This document shows, one piece after another, positions 10,501 through 17,682 of a stretch of 38,254 bases of DNA. How positions within the stretch are numbered: the stretch's first letter is position 1; every line of letters starts with the position of its first letter. This DNA is from Bacillota bacterium (GTDB taxonomy: Bacteria; Bacillota; Clostridia; Christensenellales; Aristaeellaceae). The notes under the pieces were generated by a model that had not been told where the DNA came from, searched no databases, and was given only the letters and a program-made list of their open reading frames with translations. The stretch is taken from NCBI GenBank assembly GCA_023409955.1, contig JAEYQQ010000148.1, positions 1 to 38,254 of the forward strand, in the 5' to 3' direction. The position numbers were made by a program, and so were the translations under genes.

Positions 10501-12358
10501 ATCTAGCGATCTGACTTATGCATATACCGATGGCAGCCACACGGTGATGGCCGAAAACCCTGGTTTTTTAGGCACCGCATTTCTTGCACATACAGATGCA
10601 AGCGATAAAGCTACCTGCGCTGTGATGGCTACAGGAAGCTTTTGGGGGCTTGGAAGCCGGGAGCCTACTGCACTTAAAAGAGATTACCTGCCTCAAGCTG
10701 AGCATGGCAGTCTGGCTTTGGTTACCAGCGTGCTTCATTTAAGCCCTGGACAAAGCACAGCTGTTACCTTTGCATTGGGCGCTGCACCCAGCCTTAAGGA
10801 AACCGAGAAGCTGATCAAGCTGCTTGAGAAGGAAGGAGCCTCCAAACGGCTGAAGGAGACACAACGCTATTGGGCAGCGGAGCTTACCCCACTGCAGGTT
10901 CTGCTGCCAGATTTAAGCCTTGGCATGATGATGAACCGCTGGCTGCCCTATCAGGTACGAGCTGCAAGGCTGTATGCACGGGCTGGCTTTTACCAGGCCG
11001 GTGGCGCCATTGGCTTTCGAGATCAATTGCAGGACATGCTGGCACTCCTTTACACAAAACCCCAGGCAGTTCGCACACACCTTTTGCAATGTGCCGCCCA
11101 TCAGTTTGAAGAAGGTGATGTACAGCACTGGTGGCATCCGCCGGCACTGGGTGTACGGACCCGGATTACAGACGACCTGCTGTTTCTTCCCTTTGTCACC
11201 GCATCCTACATTGAAAAAACCGGAGATCACGGGGTACTCTTTGAGCATGTACCCTATCTCATCGGTCCGCAAGTACCGGAAGGGCAGGAAGATTGGTATG
11301 GCGTACCATGGGAAAGCGATTATCAAGAACCATTGGTGGAGCATTGCCTCCGTGCCATCCGCCATGTTCGCTTGGGTGAACACGGCATTCCGCTGATGGG
11401 CGGAGGTGATTGGAATGACGGTATGAACCGCGTAGGCGAACAACACGGTGAAAGCGTATGGCTGGGCTTTTTCCTATGTGAGGTGCTGCGGCGCTTTGCA
11501 CCACTGACGCAAAAGGAAGTAAGCGAAGAACTGTATGCTCTTCGCACAAGTATTCTGCAAAACATTGAGGAACATGCCTGGGACGGCGACTGGTATTTAC
11601 GGGCCTGGTACGATAACGGAAAACCACTAGGCAGCAGGGAAAGCCTGGGTTGCAAAATCGATAACCTGTCCCAAAGCTGGAGTGTGCTGTCAGGCGCCAA
11701 TCCCTTCCGATCCGCCAGAGCAGTGGATCATGTATGGAACCTTTTGTACGACAGCGAGCACCTGTTGCTGAAACTGCTGGATCCCGCTTTTGACGGCGGC
11801 GAAAACCCAGGTTACATCAGCGGTTATGTCCCCGGTGTCCGGGAAAACGGCGGTCAGTATTCTCATGCCGTACCCTGGACCATCTGGGCACTGCTGGAAA
11901 TGAAAGATAAAAAACGAGCCTATGAGCTGCTGCAGGCATTGCTACCACTGAACCATGCACGAACCCGTCAGGATGCAGACCGCTACAAGGTAGAGCCCTA
12001 TGTCATGGTAGCCGACATCTATACCAATCCGGATCAAATGGGACGAGGTGGCTGGACCTGGTATACTGGCAGCGCAGCGTGGCTGTATGTCATCACACTG
12101 GAGAAGCTGCTTGGCTTTGAAAAGCGGGGGGATAAGGTCCGTTTAAATCCCCGTGTGCCTGATGAGTGGCAGGATTTCACCATTACGTACCAGTATGGCA
12201 GGGCTACGTATCATCTGACCGGATCAAGGGAAGCTAACGAGCCCATGCTGGATGGCAGCAGCCTGGCCTCTGGCTGGATTACATTTAAAGATGATGGCAG
12301 AATCCATGAAGCCCGGTTTCCGATTAAAGGTGTTCAAACTGAAGTTACCCCATCATAG
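4505..12358 (+). CDS. Cyclic beta-1,2-glucan synthase (GT84 / glycoamylase-like / GH94), 2617 aa
   Basis: Giant membrane enzyme of the NdvB/ChvB/Cgs family, which uses UDP-glucose to build a beta-1,2-glucan, closes it into a ring and trims it to size. Residues 3-20 form a first membrane segment; further segments lie near 387-434, 789-819 and 885-922. The GT84 glycosyltransferase domain (about 440-780) shows the D-x-D motif DSD (596-598) and a RLHRWTRGDW block (737-746) like the QxxRW of processive transferases. A glycoamylase-like domain (about 930-1330) corresponds to the region described as the cyclisation domain in this family. The C-terminal half holds GH94-type beta-sandwich regions and an alpha/alpha barrel with GDWNDGMN (2301-2308), which contains the expected catalytic aspartate. 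Length is close to the 2700-2900 of proteobacterial enzymes. GGAGG lies 11 nt before the ATG. It stands alone; no ABC exporter such as NdvA is adjacent. Export of the product is therefore unexplained. Confidence 0.92.
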   Translation: MQAGIAVFGLLLLAVIVLMQRRRRPKTLRDVLLDEGLHSHLQSCASQMVLMGTGKLHMPMGMLTRLRSTVRSLSIRDRENLLPAAQWLTDNARMLEEAYLSIQQEWKHSIKLPRLSTGEIRVQRFAQELISHTNAHINANKLMTAVAAWQQTSPFTQAELWSLPLAINITLLQMVDGLAALSAGMQKDSDAAPLWAARLTGKHREGAKRQFKNAPQSTTFLERLLSLLRETEDAQALAWLDEKLAEMDLRVSSIVEKEHTRQTNDRQWMGNAITSLRRLTQIPWGETLEAMNPVHNILAQDPSGVYPDMDFESRDMYRRRVQLISWECRLPESLVARTAIACAKDGEEGALDSHIGYYLIDGGQDELVRRLGISRSFVREHLFFRRHCCGLYLSSLWVGAALGIFVSWLLRLPLPLVPLLLLVWSELVRQVLRKSLRRLHNPRTLPRLEILSLPEKWRTLIVCPTLLTSAAQAMSMVRHLMILRHANPDDNLHFMLLGDFADSLTAEQVSDQEILSAAKASIDALNQEFGGGFSYLQRARVFSQQEKMYMGRERKRGALEALNRMLLGLPGEDTFLYTSQPTEEFVNKYTYVITLDSDTILPPGSALRLVGAMAHPLQKRQIFHGKLRGKSILQPRMEVAADTVKTRISAIFGGRGGIDPYNAAVSDLYQDMCNAGSFAGKGIYDPTAFVEAVEGRIAPYTILSHDLLEGELSGGALLEDIALFDGHPGTLRSWMKRLHRWTRGDWQLLPWLFRSVRASNRSIKNPLSRFSKHKIWDNMRRSLVPAAQGGLLLYAAATARPYLFLLILILPNLEALLHLKSLYAYFIKLCGLPYEIQVLLDAVARTVYRVAVSRKHMLQWVTAAQAEQGAAPPYTTLMWGQWVMGGAMALLSTAAGYQIPGLVVAALWLAFPFAAPLLDAPLFKDVQLEEDKRGQLTDIARATWRYFEKTVTSSDHYLPPDNLQIHPDKGIAHRTSPTNMGLYLLSCAAAQAFGFLEPEEMARYMEKTISTMEKLKLWEGHFYNWYDTRTLEPLKPFYVSSVDSGNLAACLLCCAQVLRTLAASLDVSQRNLSGRMDSLALNMNLRKVYDPKAELFYVGINAHEEEPGDSRYDLLASESRLLSFVAVMTRQVPARHWFRLSRTLVKAKGKPTLVSWSGTMFEYLMPNLLLPLTRNTLLDSACRRAVKNQMQYTKEGVWGVSESGYYAFDPSLNYQYQAFGLPSLALGNIPEEGVLAPYASGLALTLYPEEARQNLMRMKSLGFDSHLGFFEAVDFNASRIGEGKTFEIVRSHMSHHQGMMLCSLCNLLCKNALVKYFDALPSARAYGLLLQEKMPQNVLHPRKALSQPKTVSSVPSSARRQAAIHTFPVDAHLMHGSGTTMCVTAQGGGFLSHDGVMISRFKGLAGDEDGIQFYLRDVQEKQLWQPTAPDLPGDTVFETGQAVFTRTHLGIESRLSCFVNPLDGAALHLLEVVNRSNKERTLEAASYFELALSGQKADATHPAFRNLFIQTERAGKNVLCARRRPRDGSDPRQVLVHGMGADVTLIHTVAQSDRSAFLGRGGSILSPREMTESMSNVNGRVGAMINPCMSLRTQFMLPAHGRAQLTFCTILAEDEQQPYAMAGRYETPDDLKRARELAITQGLVTAKYLAIDVAGQNLYGRLAGCLMYGGQPGAAPTEPIPVSMQALWGLGISGDLPIITVEIYKREHLPLARTILSAHAWWRIHGVWADLALINCHGADYDQPVRDALRDLSASSHARELIGKPGGVHLIDQQALTPDAEKLLRGISRLYLSGEMGSLGAHFRALQSTTKHPGAVWKKEPHAYPIPLLPEIKRWMYNGYGGFTQPEGDYVIDLPKDVQTPAPWCNLLSSPIFGTLTGETGPLFTYANNSHHGRITRWPNDPVSPRPGEGLILRDEETGVLFSPCRWPLGDFMAFRVIHSPGATVIQGYGMGLETTLQIFTDAEHPVSLRTLRVKNTGDVKRVIMVCHFADFTLGESDRSSDLTYAYTDGSHTVMAENPGFLGTAFLAHTDASDKATCAVMATGSFWGLGSREPTALKRDYLPQAEHGSLALVTSVLHLSPGQSTAVTFALGAAPSLKETEKLIKLLEKEGASKRLKETQRYWAAELTPLQVLLPDLSLGMMMNRWLPYQVRAARLYARAGFYQAGGAIGFRDQLQDMLALLYTKPQAVRTHLLQCAAHQFEEGDVQHWWHPPALGVRTRITDDLLFLPFVTASYIEKTGDHGVLFEHVPYLIGPQVPEGQEDWYGVPWESDYQEPLVEHCLRAIRHVRLGEHGIPLMGGGDWNDGMNRVGEQHGESVWLGFFLCEVLRRFAPLTQKEVSEELYALRTSILQNIEEHAWDGDWYLRAWYDNGKPLGSRESLGCKIDNLSQSWSVLSGANPFRSARAVDHVWNLLYDSEHLLLKLLDPAFDGGENPGYISGYVPGVRENGGQYSHAVPWTIWALLEMKDKKRAYELLQALLPLNHARTRQDADRYKVEPYVMVADIYTNPDQMGRGGWTWYTGSAAWLYVITLEKLLGFEKRGDKVRLNPRVPDEWQDFTITYQYGRATYHLTGSREANEPMLDGSSLASGWITFKDDGRIHEARFPIKGVQTEVTPS

Positions 12359-12383
12359 CACAGGCCATAGACATTACGTTCAC

Positions 12384-12428
12384 GCCCTCCCGCCCTTTGG
12401 CAGTAAAGCCAGGCCGGAGGGCTTTTTC
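12384..12428 (+). terminator. Rho-independent terminator of the glucan synthase gene
   Basis: GCCCTCC (12384-12390) pairs with GGAGGGC (12416-12422) across a long loop and is followed at once by TTTTT. It starts 25 nt after the stop codon. Confidence 0.8.
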
Positions 12429-12711
12429 TGTTCTATAAAAAAGAAAGCGTTTAAAAGATGTGCTAAAAATGATGCTGCAGCTCTTTTGGCGCAGGATATG
12501 TATGGTGTATGGCCGGTCCATGCTGCGGTGGAATCAAATGGGACATAGGCTAGAGCTTCCTTTTTTATTTTTAAAAGTGCCTGTCAGGTTAAACAATACC
12601 TGTCAAACACCTTTGTTCTTATTTCGACAACAAAATTTGTGAAACCATGCATCAAAATGTGATTTCTGCCTCTCTATAAAGCAGAATGCAAAAACAACAG
12701 GAGGAACGAAT
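12429..12711. other. Spacer upstream of the small secreted protein gene, with a short direct repeat
   Basis: About 280 bases with no convincing gene. CCTGTCA occurs twice (12580-12586 and 12599-12605), 19 bases apart, which would place both copies on roughly the same face of the helix. I could not pair it with a clear promoter. The ribosome binding site of the next gene closes the region. Confidence 0.35.
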
Positions 12712-13185
12712 TTGAAAAGGATTTTTTTAGGAATCATGGCACTCTTAATGCTGTTGACATTCAGCCTTCCCGGCTTTGCCGAAACCATCTCACCTCCGCC
12801 TCTTTCTGACCTTTCACCTGATCCTGACTTCTATCATGGCAGCTGGTCGGTGTACCTGAGAAGCAGCGAGCTGGCAATCCATGGTGTAGTTTACGGCATT
12901 GAAAAGACAAGCTCCACATCCGTCAAAATCAAAGTTGGCACCACTACCAACTTGTCAGCAAATGCGATAGGAGGAACAACCTATCTTCAGAAATGGGATG
13001 GTTCATCGTGGGTTCAACAAAAATCCAGAGGATTCTGGGGATTTAACACAACATCCCACAGCGACTCAACCTCATGGACTGTAGATTCTGGTTTTTACTA
13101 TCGGATAAAAACAATCCATTCCGCTTCATTAAATTCAGAAACTGCTTCCAGGGTTACATTAACCGGTGCAATTTGGGTCAATTGA
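12712..13185 (+). CDS. Small secreted protein of unknown function (DUF6147-like)
   Basis: A 157-residue protein with a classic signal peptide: basic start (MKR), hydrophobic core to about residue 22 and a probable cleavage after GFA. The mature part (about 135 residues) is rich in Ser, Thr and aromatic residues and looks like a small beta-rich extracellular domain without cysteines. It recalls short secreted proteins of Firmicutes grouped as DUF6147, but I cannot confirm that from sequence alone. The start is TTG, well supported by AGGAGG at 12699-12704 with a 7-nt spacer. Its last 8 bases overlap the end of the convergent anti-sigma gene, so the two transcripts must overlap at their 3' ends. 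It could be a target of the neighbouring ECF sigma factor, but I found no matching promoter. Confidence 0.75.
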   Translation: MKRIFLGIMALLMLLTFSLPGFAETISPPPLSDLSPDPDFYHGSWSVYLRSSELAIHGVVYGIEKTSSTSVKIKVGTTTNLSANAIGGTTYLQKWDGSSWVQQKSRGFWGFNTTSHSDSTSWTVDSGFYYRIKTIHSASLNSETASRVTLTGAIWVN

Positions 13186-13948
13186 TCAACTGCAATCCAG
13201 ACAGGAATTCTAGAAACTCCTCTTTCTCCATTTGAGCAGATATGCTGACTATACGCCCATCCACAACGGAATTGGCATACAGCTCCTTCTCATTAGCTCC
13301 TATATGGAATGTTCCCACCGGCGTTTCATGGATTACAGCATCTTCATCAAAGATGGTGCTGCCCATATCATCAGCTACGGGTGAATAGAAGATATGTACA
13401 TGGCTATTTTCTTGGGTAAAGGAATAATTGAACATCAGTAGATTTACTTCACCCTCACCAGTAACCTTTGATGTTTCCAACTCCCAATCAGCTGATTGTG
13501 CCGGTTCCAATAGGCTGACATCATACGTATCACTGATTTCCTGGAGCGATGTCCAGTTACTTTTCTCAGGTAAGTGCTCCGCTACAGTACCAGAATCTGC
13601 TGGTGGCTCAAAGGCAATATTCATCTGCAATATGCCGCCCACCCAGATCTTGGCCCGTTCCACAAAGGTATTGGCCATACTATCTGGTACAGGCTCCAGG
13701 ACTGACAAAATGCATACCCCTACCATAAGGCAGGCTGTAGCCAACGCCACCCTCCGGGTGTTGCACAGCCTGGCCTTAATATTTTGCAGGCTTTTATAGC
13801 GCAAGACCGCTTTTTGGTTAACTCGATTGGAATAACCTTCCCGAACACCCTTTTCCATATCGACAAAAGGTGTAAGCTTGCTCTGTGCCTCATCAAATGC
13901 CAATGCACGGAGCTTCGCTTCCAGCTTACGTTTTTCAATGGCGTTCAT
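13178..13948 (-). CDS. Membrane-anchored anti-sigma-factor-like protein
   Basis: A 256-residue protein with a cytoplasmic N-terminal region (about 1-63), one membrane segment (about 66-85) and an extracytoplasmic part of about 165 residues. The C-terminal third resembles the DUF4367-type domain found in Firmicute anti-sigma and sporulation-linked membrane proteins (similarity by eye). Its ATG lies inside the sigma factor gene (14-nt overlap, 13935-13948), so the pair is translationally coupled. Gene order and topology are those of an ECF sigma factor and its anti-sigma partner: the N-terminal part would hold the sigma factor and the outer part sense a signal. No zinc-binding HxxxCxxC motif is visible, so it is not of the ZAS class. 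Its 3' end overlaps the convergent secreted-protein gene by 8 bases. Confidence 0.7.
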   Translation of the reverse strand: MNAIEKRKLEAKLRALAFDEAQSKLTPFVDMEKGVREGYSNRVNQKAVLRYKSLQNIKARLCNTRRVALATACLMVGVCILSVLEPVPDSMANTFVERAKIWVGGILQMNIAFEPPADSGTVAEHLPEKSNWTSLQEISDTYDVSLLEPAQSADWELETSKVTGEGEVNLLMFNYSFTQENSHVHIFYSPVADDMGSTIFDEDAVIHETPVGTFHIGANEKELYANSVVDGRIVSISAQMEKEEFLEFLSGLQLIN

Positions 13949-14498
13949 TCGGCTCCCCCTCTTGCATCAAGTCACGCATCGTACTGAGTGCACGCTGATA
14001 TTTGGAACGTGTCGTATGATAATTTAAGCCTAATTTCTGGGCGATCACCTTTAAATTGTCATCAGTTGTGGTCTTGAGTACCACGATCCTTCTTGCTTCT
14101 TCATCCAGCCGTTCCAAAGCCTTCTGCAAAAGGACCCTGTCATCATCGGTGATCAAATTGTCTTCCAGCTCCATTGTATGACCGATCATACCTGTCATAA
14201 GCTTCGCTTGGTTCCATAATGCACGGAATGAGTATTTGGAGATATGCGCATAGGACTCGCGCCTTGTAATGGTGAACAGCCACTGAAAAAGCTTGTTCTC
14301 ATCCTTTAACTGATATGTATTCATGGCCGCTTTGATCAGCACTTCCTGCATAACGTCCTGCACATCTGCAACGTTTCCCATAATGCGGTATGCTTCTTGC
14401 TTCAAAGCCCTTTCCATATCTGGCGTTATATGTCCCATCAGCCATTCCCAACGATTACCAATCTCATCCTGTGCATCGGAGGTTAAAAACGAAAACAT
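13935..14498 (-). CDS. ECF-type RNA polymerase sigma-70 family sigma factor
   Basis: A 187-residue protein with the two-domain ECF layout. Region 2 (about 28-95) contains the DVQDVMQEVLIKA helix and FQWLFTITRRESYAHISK. Region 4 (about 120-180) contains the stretch around LDEEARRIVVLKTTTDD and the helix-turn-helix LKVIAQKLGLNYHTTRSKYQRAL. The ATG is preceded by AGGGAG at 7-8 nt. The gene overlaps the downstream anti-sigma-like gene, giving a typical sigma/anti-sigma operon. An extended -10 (TGATATAAT, minus strand, -10 at 14529-14534) lies just upstream, so basal transcription by the housekeeping sigma factor is likely; I see no typical TGAAAC-type ECF autoregulatory promoter. Confidence 0.85.
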   Translation of the reverse strand: MFSFLTSDAQDEIGNRWEWLMGHITPDMERALKQEAYRIMGNVADVQDVMQEVLIKAAMNTYQLKDENKLFQWLFTITRRESYAHISKYSFRALWNQAKLMTGMIGHTMELEDNLITDDDRVLLQKALERLDEEARRIVVLKTTTDDNLKVIAQKLGLNYHTTRSKYQRALSTMRDLMQEGEPNERH

Positions 14499-14528
14499 CC
14501 GCTCACTCCCTGGAAATGGTATAAATGT

Positions 14529-14537
14529 ATTATATCA
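14529..14537 (-). promoter_or_regulatory. Extended -10 promoter for the ECF sigma operon
   Basis: On the minus strand TGATATAAT gives a perfect TATAAT (14529-14534) with the TGn extension. The expected -35 position has only a poor match (TATGCG). The start codon is about 30 nt downstream. Confidence 0.5.
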
Positions 14538-14695
14538 TGTATATGGACAAACGCATATGACTTTTATCAATGTGTGGGAATCTTTTGGATGAAATTGGCT
14601 GGACCGTCTCCGGCCTTGACACCCGGTGCCGCTTCCCCTACAATGGTTTTGCGGGGCATGCCTGCCCCTTAATACCCAACTTACGAAAGGGCCAT

Positions 14696-16702
14696 ATGAC
14701 ACGCAATGATTTTTTGCCGGTTAATCCGGAGGACATAAAAAACAGGGGCTGGGATCAGCCCGATTTTATATACGTCTGCGGGGATGCCTATGTGGATCAC
14801 CCCTCTTTTGGCCATGCCATTATCAGCCGTGTGCTGGAACACGCTGGGTACAAGGTAGCTATGCTTTGCCTGCCAAATACAGCAGATGAATCGGCATTTA
14901 CGCTGTTTGGTCGGCCAAAGCTTGGTTTTTTGGTATCGGCCGGGGTCATCGACAGCATGGTCAATCACTACACTGCCGCAAAAAAACCCCGCAGTGAGGA
15001 TGTTTATGCTCCAGGCGGCAAGGCCGGTTTGCGGCCAGACCGCGCTACCATTGTTTACTGCAATCGTATCTTAAAGGCTTATTCCGGCGTGCCGATTTTG
15101 ATTGGCGGGCTGGAAGCATCCCTGCGCCGCTTTTCCCATTATGATTACTGGGAGGACAAAGTTCGGCGTTCCATCCTGGTAGACAGCGGAGCTACCCTTT
15201 TGATGTACGGCATGGGAGAGAAGTCCATTTTAGCGTGCGCTTCCTGGCTGAAAAATGGTGCAGTCAAAGAAGAACTGCCCAGCATCCGAGGGATATGTTA
15301 TCTGCAAAAGGACAAGCCCGAAGGGGTGGAAGAAGTCCCCTCCCACAAAGAGGTATATGCCAGCAAGGAAGCTTATGCCAAAGCATTTATGGTGCAATAC
15401 AACGAGCAGGACCCTTATAGAGGCAAAGCCCTTTGTCAGCAGCAGGATACCAACCGCTGGCTGATACAAAATCCTCCTGCCCTGCCCCTTAGCCGGGAAG
15501 AGCTGGACGCGGTATACGCTTTGCCCTACACCAGACGCTGGCATCCGGATTACGATGCTCTGGGTGGCGTGCCCGCCCTGGAGGAAGTGGAATTCTCCGT
15601 ATCAGCAACCCGCGGCTGCTTTGGCGGCTGCAGCTTTTGTGCGCTGACCTTCCACCAGGGGCGCATTGTGCAATCCCGAAGCCCTGATTCCATTGTAAAG
15701 GAAGCCGAAATGCTGACGACCCTTCCAGGCTTTAAGGGATATATCCACGACGTAGGCGGCCCCACAGCTAATTTCCGCCGTCCCGCCTGCAAAAAGCAAT
15801 GCACTCACGGGGCCTGCAAGGACAGGCAGTGCTTGTACCCCAAGCCTTGCCGCCACATCACCCCAGACCACACGGAGCTGTTATCCATCCTGCGCAGGAT
15901 CCGCACCCTGCCCCGGGTGAAAAAGGTATTCATCCGTTCTGGTTTGCGCTATGATTATCTCATGCTGGACAAGGACAACACTTTTTTAAAGGAACTGTGC
16001 CAGCACCATGTCAGCGGCCAATTGAAGGTAGCCCCAGAGCATATTTCACCCAGGGTGTTGGCCCGGATGGGCAAGCCGGGCCGGGATGTATATGACGGCT
16101 TTGTACAGCGGTATAAAACCATTAATGAGCAGCTGGGCATGAAGCAGTTTCTGGTGCCCTACCTAATGAGCAGCCACCCAGGCAGCGATTTGAACGCAGC
16201 TGTGGAGCTAGCGCTCTATATCCGGGATACAGGCCATCAGCCGGAGCAGGTACAAGATTTTTACCCCACACCGGGTACATTATCCACTTGCATGTTTTAC
16301 ACAGGGCTGGACCCCCGTACCATGGAAAGTGTATTTGTGCCCCGTACACCCCATGAAAAGGCCATGCAGCGTGCGCTGCTGCAGTTTAAGAGGCCACAGA
16401 ACCGCAGACTGGTTTTGGAAGCTTTGCGACTAGCCGGCCGGGAAGATCTGATCGGCTACGGCAAAGGCTGCCTGGCCGCACCGGATGTTCCCTACCGAGA
16501 CAGATCCGCAGGGCCTGCTTTGGAAGGGTACTATGGAAGAGCTCAATACCCAAGGGGGAAAATAGCCGGTGGCGCATCAGCATCCCCCGCCAGCCGAAGG
16601 AACTCCCCTGCTAAGGGAGCAGAGCCCAGCCAGTGCTCAAAAGCCACCAAACCAAAGCGGGGAAAATATAACGACAAGTGGGCCAAGGCAAAAAAGAAAT
16701 AA
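14696..16702 (+). CDS. YgiQ-family radical SAM protein
   Basis: Member of the YgiQ (UPF0313) radical SAM family, whose substrate is not established. The iron-sulfur/SAM motif is CFGGCSFC (C308, C312, C315), preceded by SATRG. A second cysteine-rich block near residues 360-385 (ACKKQC, ACKDRQC, YPKPC) is characteristic of the family, as is the N-terminal DYW/VGDAYVDHPSFGHAII-like segment (here CGDAYVDHPSFGHAII). The C-terminal 50 residues are basic and Ser/Ala-rich and look disordered. I chose the ATG at 14696 because GAAAGG lies 5 nt upstream and homology starts there; an open extension back to 14570 lacks these. The product is then 668 residues, in the family range. The gene is monocistronic, with a strong terminator. 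Confidence 0.88.
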   Translation: MTRNDFLPVNPEDIKNRGWDQPDFIYVCGDAYVDHPSFGHAIISRVLEHAGYKVAMLCLPNTADESAFTLFGRPKLGFLVSAGVIDSMVNHYTAAKKPRSEDVYAPGGKAGLRPDRATIVYCNRILKAYSGVPILIGGLEASLRRFSHYDYWEDKVRRSILVDSGATLLMYGMGEKSILACASWLKNGAVKEELPSIRGICYLQKDKPEGVEEVPSHKEVYASKEAYAKAFMVQYNEQDPYRGKALCQQQDTNRWLIQNPPALPLSREELDAVYALPYTRRWHPDYDALGGVPALEEVEFSVSATRGCFGGCSFCALTFHQGRIVQSRSPDSIVKEAEMLTTLPGFKGYIHDVGGPTANFRRPACKKQCTHGACKDRQCLYPKPCRHITPDHTELLSILRRIRTLPRVKKVFIRSGLRYDYLMLDKDNTFLKELCQHHVSGQLKVAPEHISPRVLARMGKPGRDVYDGFVQRYKTINEQLGMKQFLVPYLMSSHPGSDLNAAVELALYIRDTGHQPEQVQDFYPTPGTLSTCMFYTGLDPRTMESVFVPRTPHEKAMQRALLQFKRPQNRRLVLEALRLAGREDLIGYGKGCLAAPDVPYRDRSAGPALEGYYGRAQYPRGKIAGGASASPASRRNSPAKGAEPSQCSKATKPKRGKYNDKWAKAKKK

Positions 16703-16708
16703 ACAATA

Positions 16709-16753
16709 GGGCGTCTGCTATCCGGCATACCGGAGATCAGACGCCCTTTTTTA
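16709..16753 (+). terminator. Terminator of the YgiQ gene, possibly bidirectional
   Basis: GGGCGTCTG (16709-16717) pairs perfectly with CAGACGCCC (16738-16746), with an inner CCGG/CCGG pair, followed by a T-run. Read from the other strand the stem is followed by a T-rich tail, so it may also end the convergent TetR-type gene. Confidence 0.85.
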
Positions 16754-16818
16754 TTTATCTATATTTTTTACAATGATTTACTTATGATGGTACCATGCTT
16801 TTGAACTCACATACTCGC

Positions 16819-17514
16819 TTAATTCAGCCTGATCTCTGTTAGGATACGGGATACAGCCTCCATGAGCTCTGGCAGGCGGATAATATCCAAGCAGCCGTAT
16901 GGTGCATCCAACAGACGCTCCATCGAAAAACGATATGCCTGCAGCAGTGACAGCAGTGTGCCTTCATCCACCATGCGATTCTGATATTTTGCATCCATGA
17001 TCATACGGGCTATATCATACCAACATTGATTGACAAGAGCCAACAGCATATCAGCCGCATAATCGGGATGATACAGATGTATTTCACCTTCGCCTGCAGC
17101 TTGAGTAAGCGCTGAATCCATTGCAGGCTTGAACGCTTGTTTGAGCGCAAGACTGTAGCGGCTTTGCAGTGTTACACCCTGGTCTGTAAACATCATGGGT
17201 AAAAGCATGGCCATAAACCGCTCTTCACCGCCGCGCAACGCCATAGCATAATACAATAGAGTACAAAGCCGATGCAGGCCATGGGTTTGGCCACCTGCTG
17301 CCTCCTGGGCCTTTTCCAGCAACTTATCTGCCCGCTGCTCACAAAGCATTTCCAGTACGGTAAACTTGCTTTCGAAATGATGGTAGAAGCTGCCCTTGCT
17401 GGCCGATAGCACACTCAAAATATCCTGTATGGATGTATGCTCAAATCCTTTATGATAAAATAACCTTTCGGCCACATCTAAAAAGGCTTGCTTTTTTTCG
17501 TCACCCCGGCGCAC
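16819..17514 (-). CDS. TetR/AcrR-family transcriptional regulator (1)
   Basis: A 231-residue regulator with an N-terminal helix-turn-helix: TSIQDILSVLSASKGSFYHHF is the recognition region (about residues 27-47), followed by an alpha-helical ligand domain without recognisable specificity. I place the start at the GTG 17512-17514, where the minus strand shows AAGGAGG with a 7-nt spacer. An upstream in-frame TTG at 17565 cannot be used, because it lies in the -35 box of a near-consensus promoter. The gene forms its own transcription unit downstream of the membrane protein gene. Its targets are unknown; the adjacent membrane protein is the obvious candidate. Confidence 0.85.
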   Translation of the reverse strand: MRRGDEKKQAFLDVAERLFYHKGFEHTSIQDILSVLSASKGSFYHHFESKFTVLEMLCEQRADKLLEKAQEAAGGQTHGLHRLCTLLYYAMALRGGEERFMAMLLPMMFTDQGVTLQSRYSLALKQAFKPAMDSALTQAAGEGEIHLYHPDYAADMLLALVNQCWYDIARMIMDAKYQNRMVDEGTLLSLLQAYRFSMERLLDAPYGCLDIIRLPELMEAVSRILTEIRLN

Positions 17515-17536
17515 GCCGCCACCTCCTTGAGGAAAC

Positions 17537-17565
17537 AGTATACCTAACGCCAATAAGACCGTCAA
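17537..17565 (-). promoter_or_regulatory. Sigma-A promoter of TetR-type gene (1)
   Basis: On the minus strand TTGACG (17560-17565), a 17-bp spacer and TATACT (17537-17542). Transcription would start about 16 nt before the GTG start codon, leaving a very short leader that carries the GGAGG. Confidence 0.8.
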
Positions 17566-17650
17566 GGCATGTACGGGTTGAATCCAGGATCTTTGCCAGA
17601 CTTGCTTGGGTGAACGTGTTTTGACACCATCAAGTTATTCACATGGTAGA

Positions 17651-17676
17651 AGGCCCGAAGCGGTTGCTTCGGGCCT
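17651..17676 (-). terminator. Perfect inverted repeat after the membrane protein gene, candidate terminator
   Basis: AGGCCCGAAGC (17651-17661), a 4-nt loop and GCTTCGGGCCT (17666-17676) form a perfect 11-bp stem directly after the membrane protein gene. On the minus strand only a weak TTCT follows, while on the plus strand ATTTTTA follows. It may act in both directions; assignment to the minus-strand gene rests on position. Confidence 0.6.
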
Positions 17677-17682
17677 AGATTT

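Noticed and set aside
12580..12605. CCTGTCA direct repeat as the start of a CRISPR or transposon end
   Set aside because: Only two 7-base copies exist, with no array, no longer repeat and no transposase nearby; at most a regulator site.
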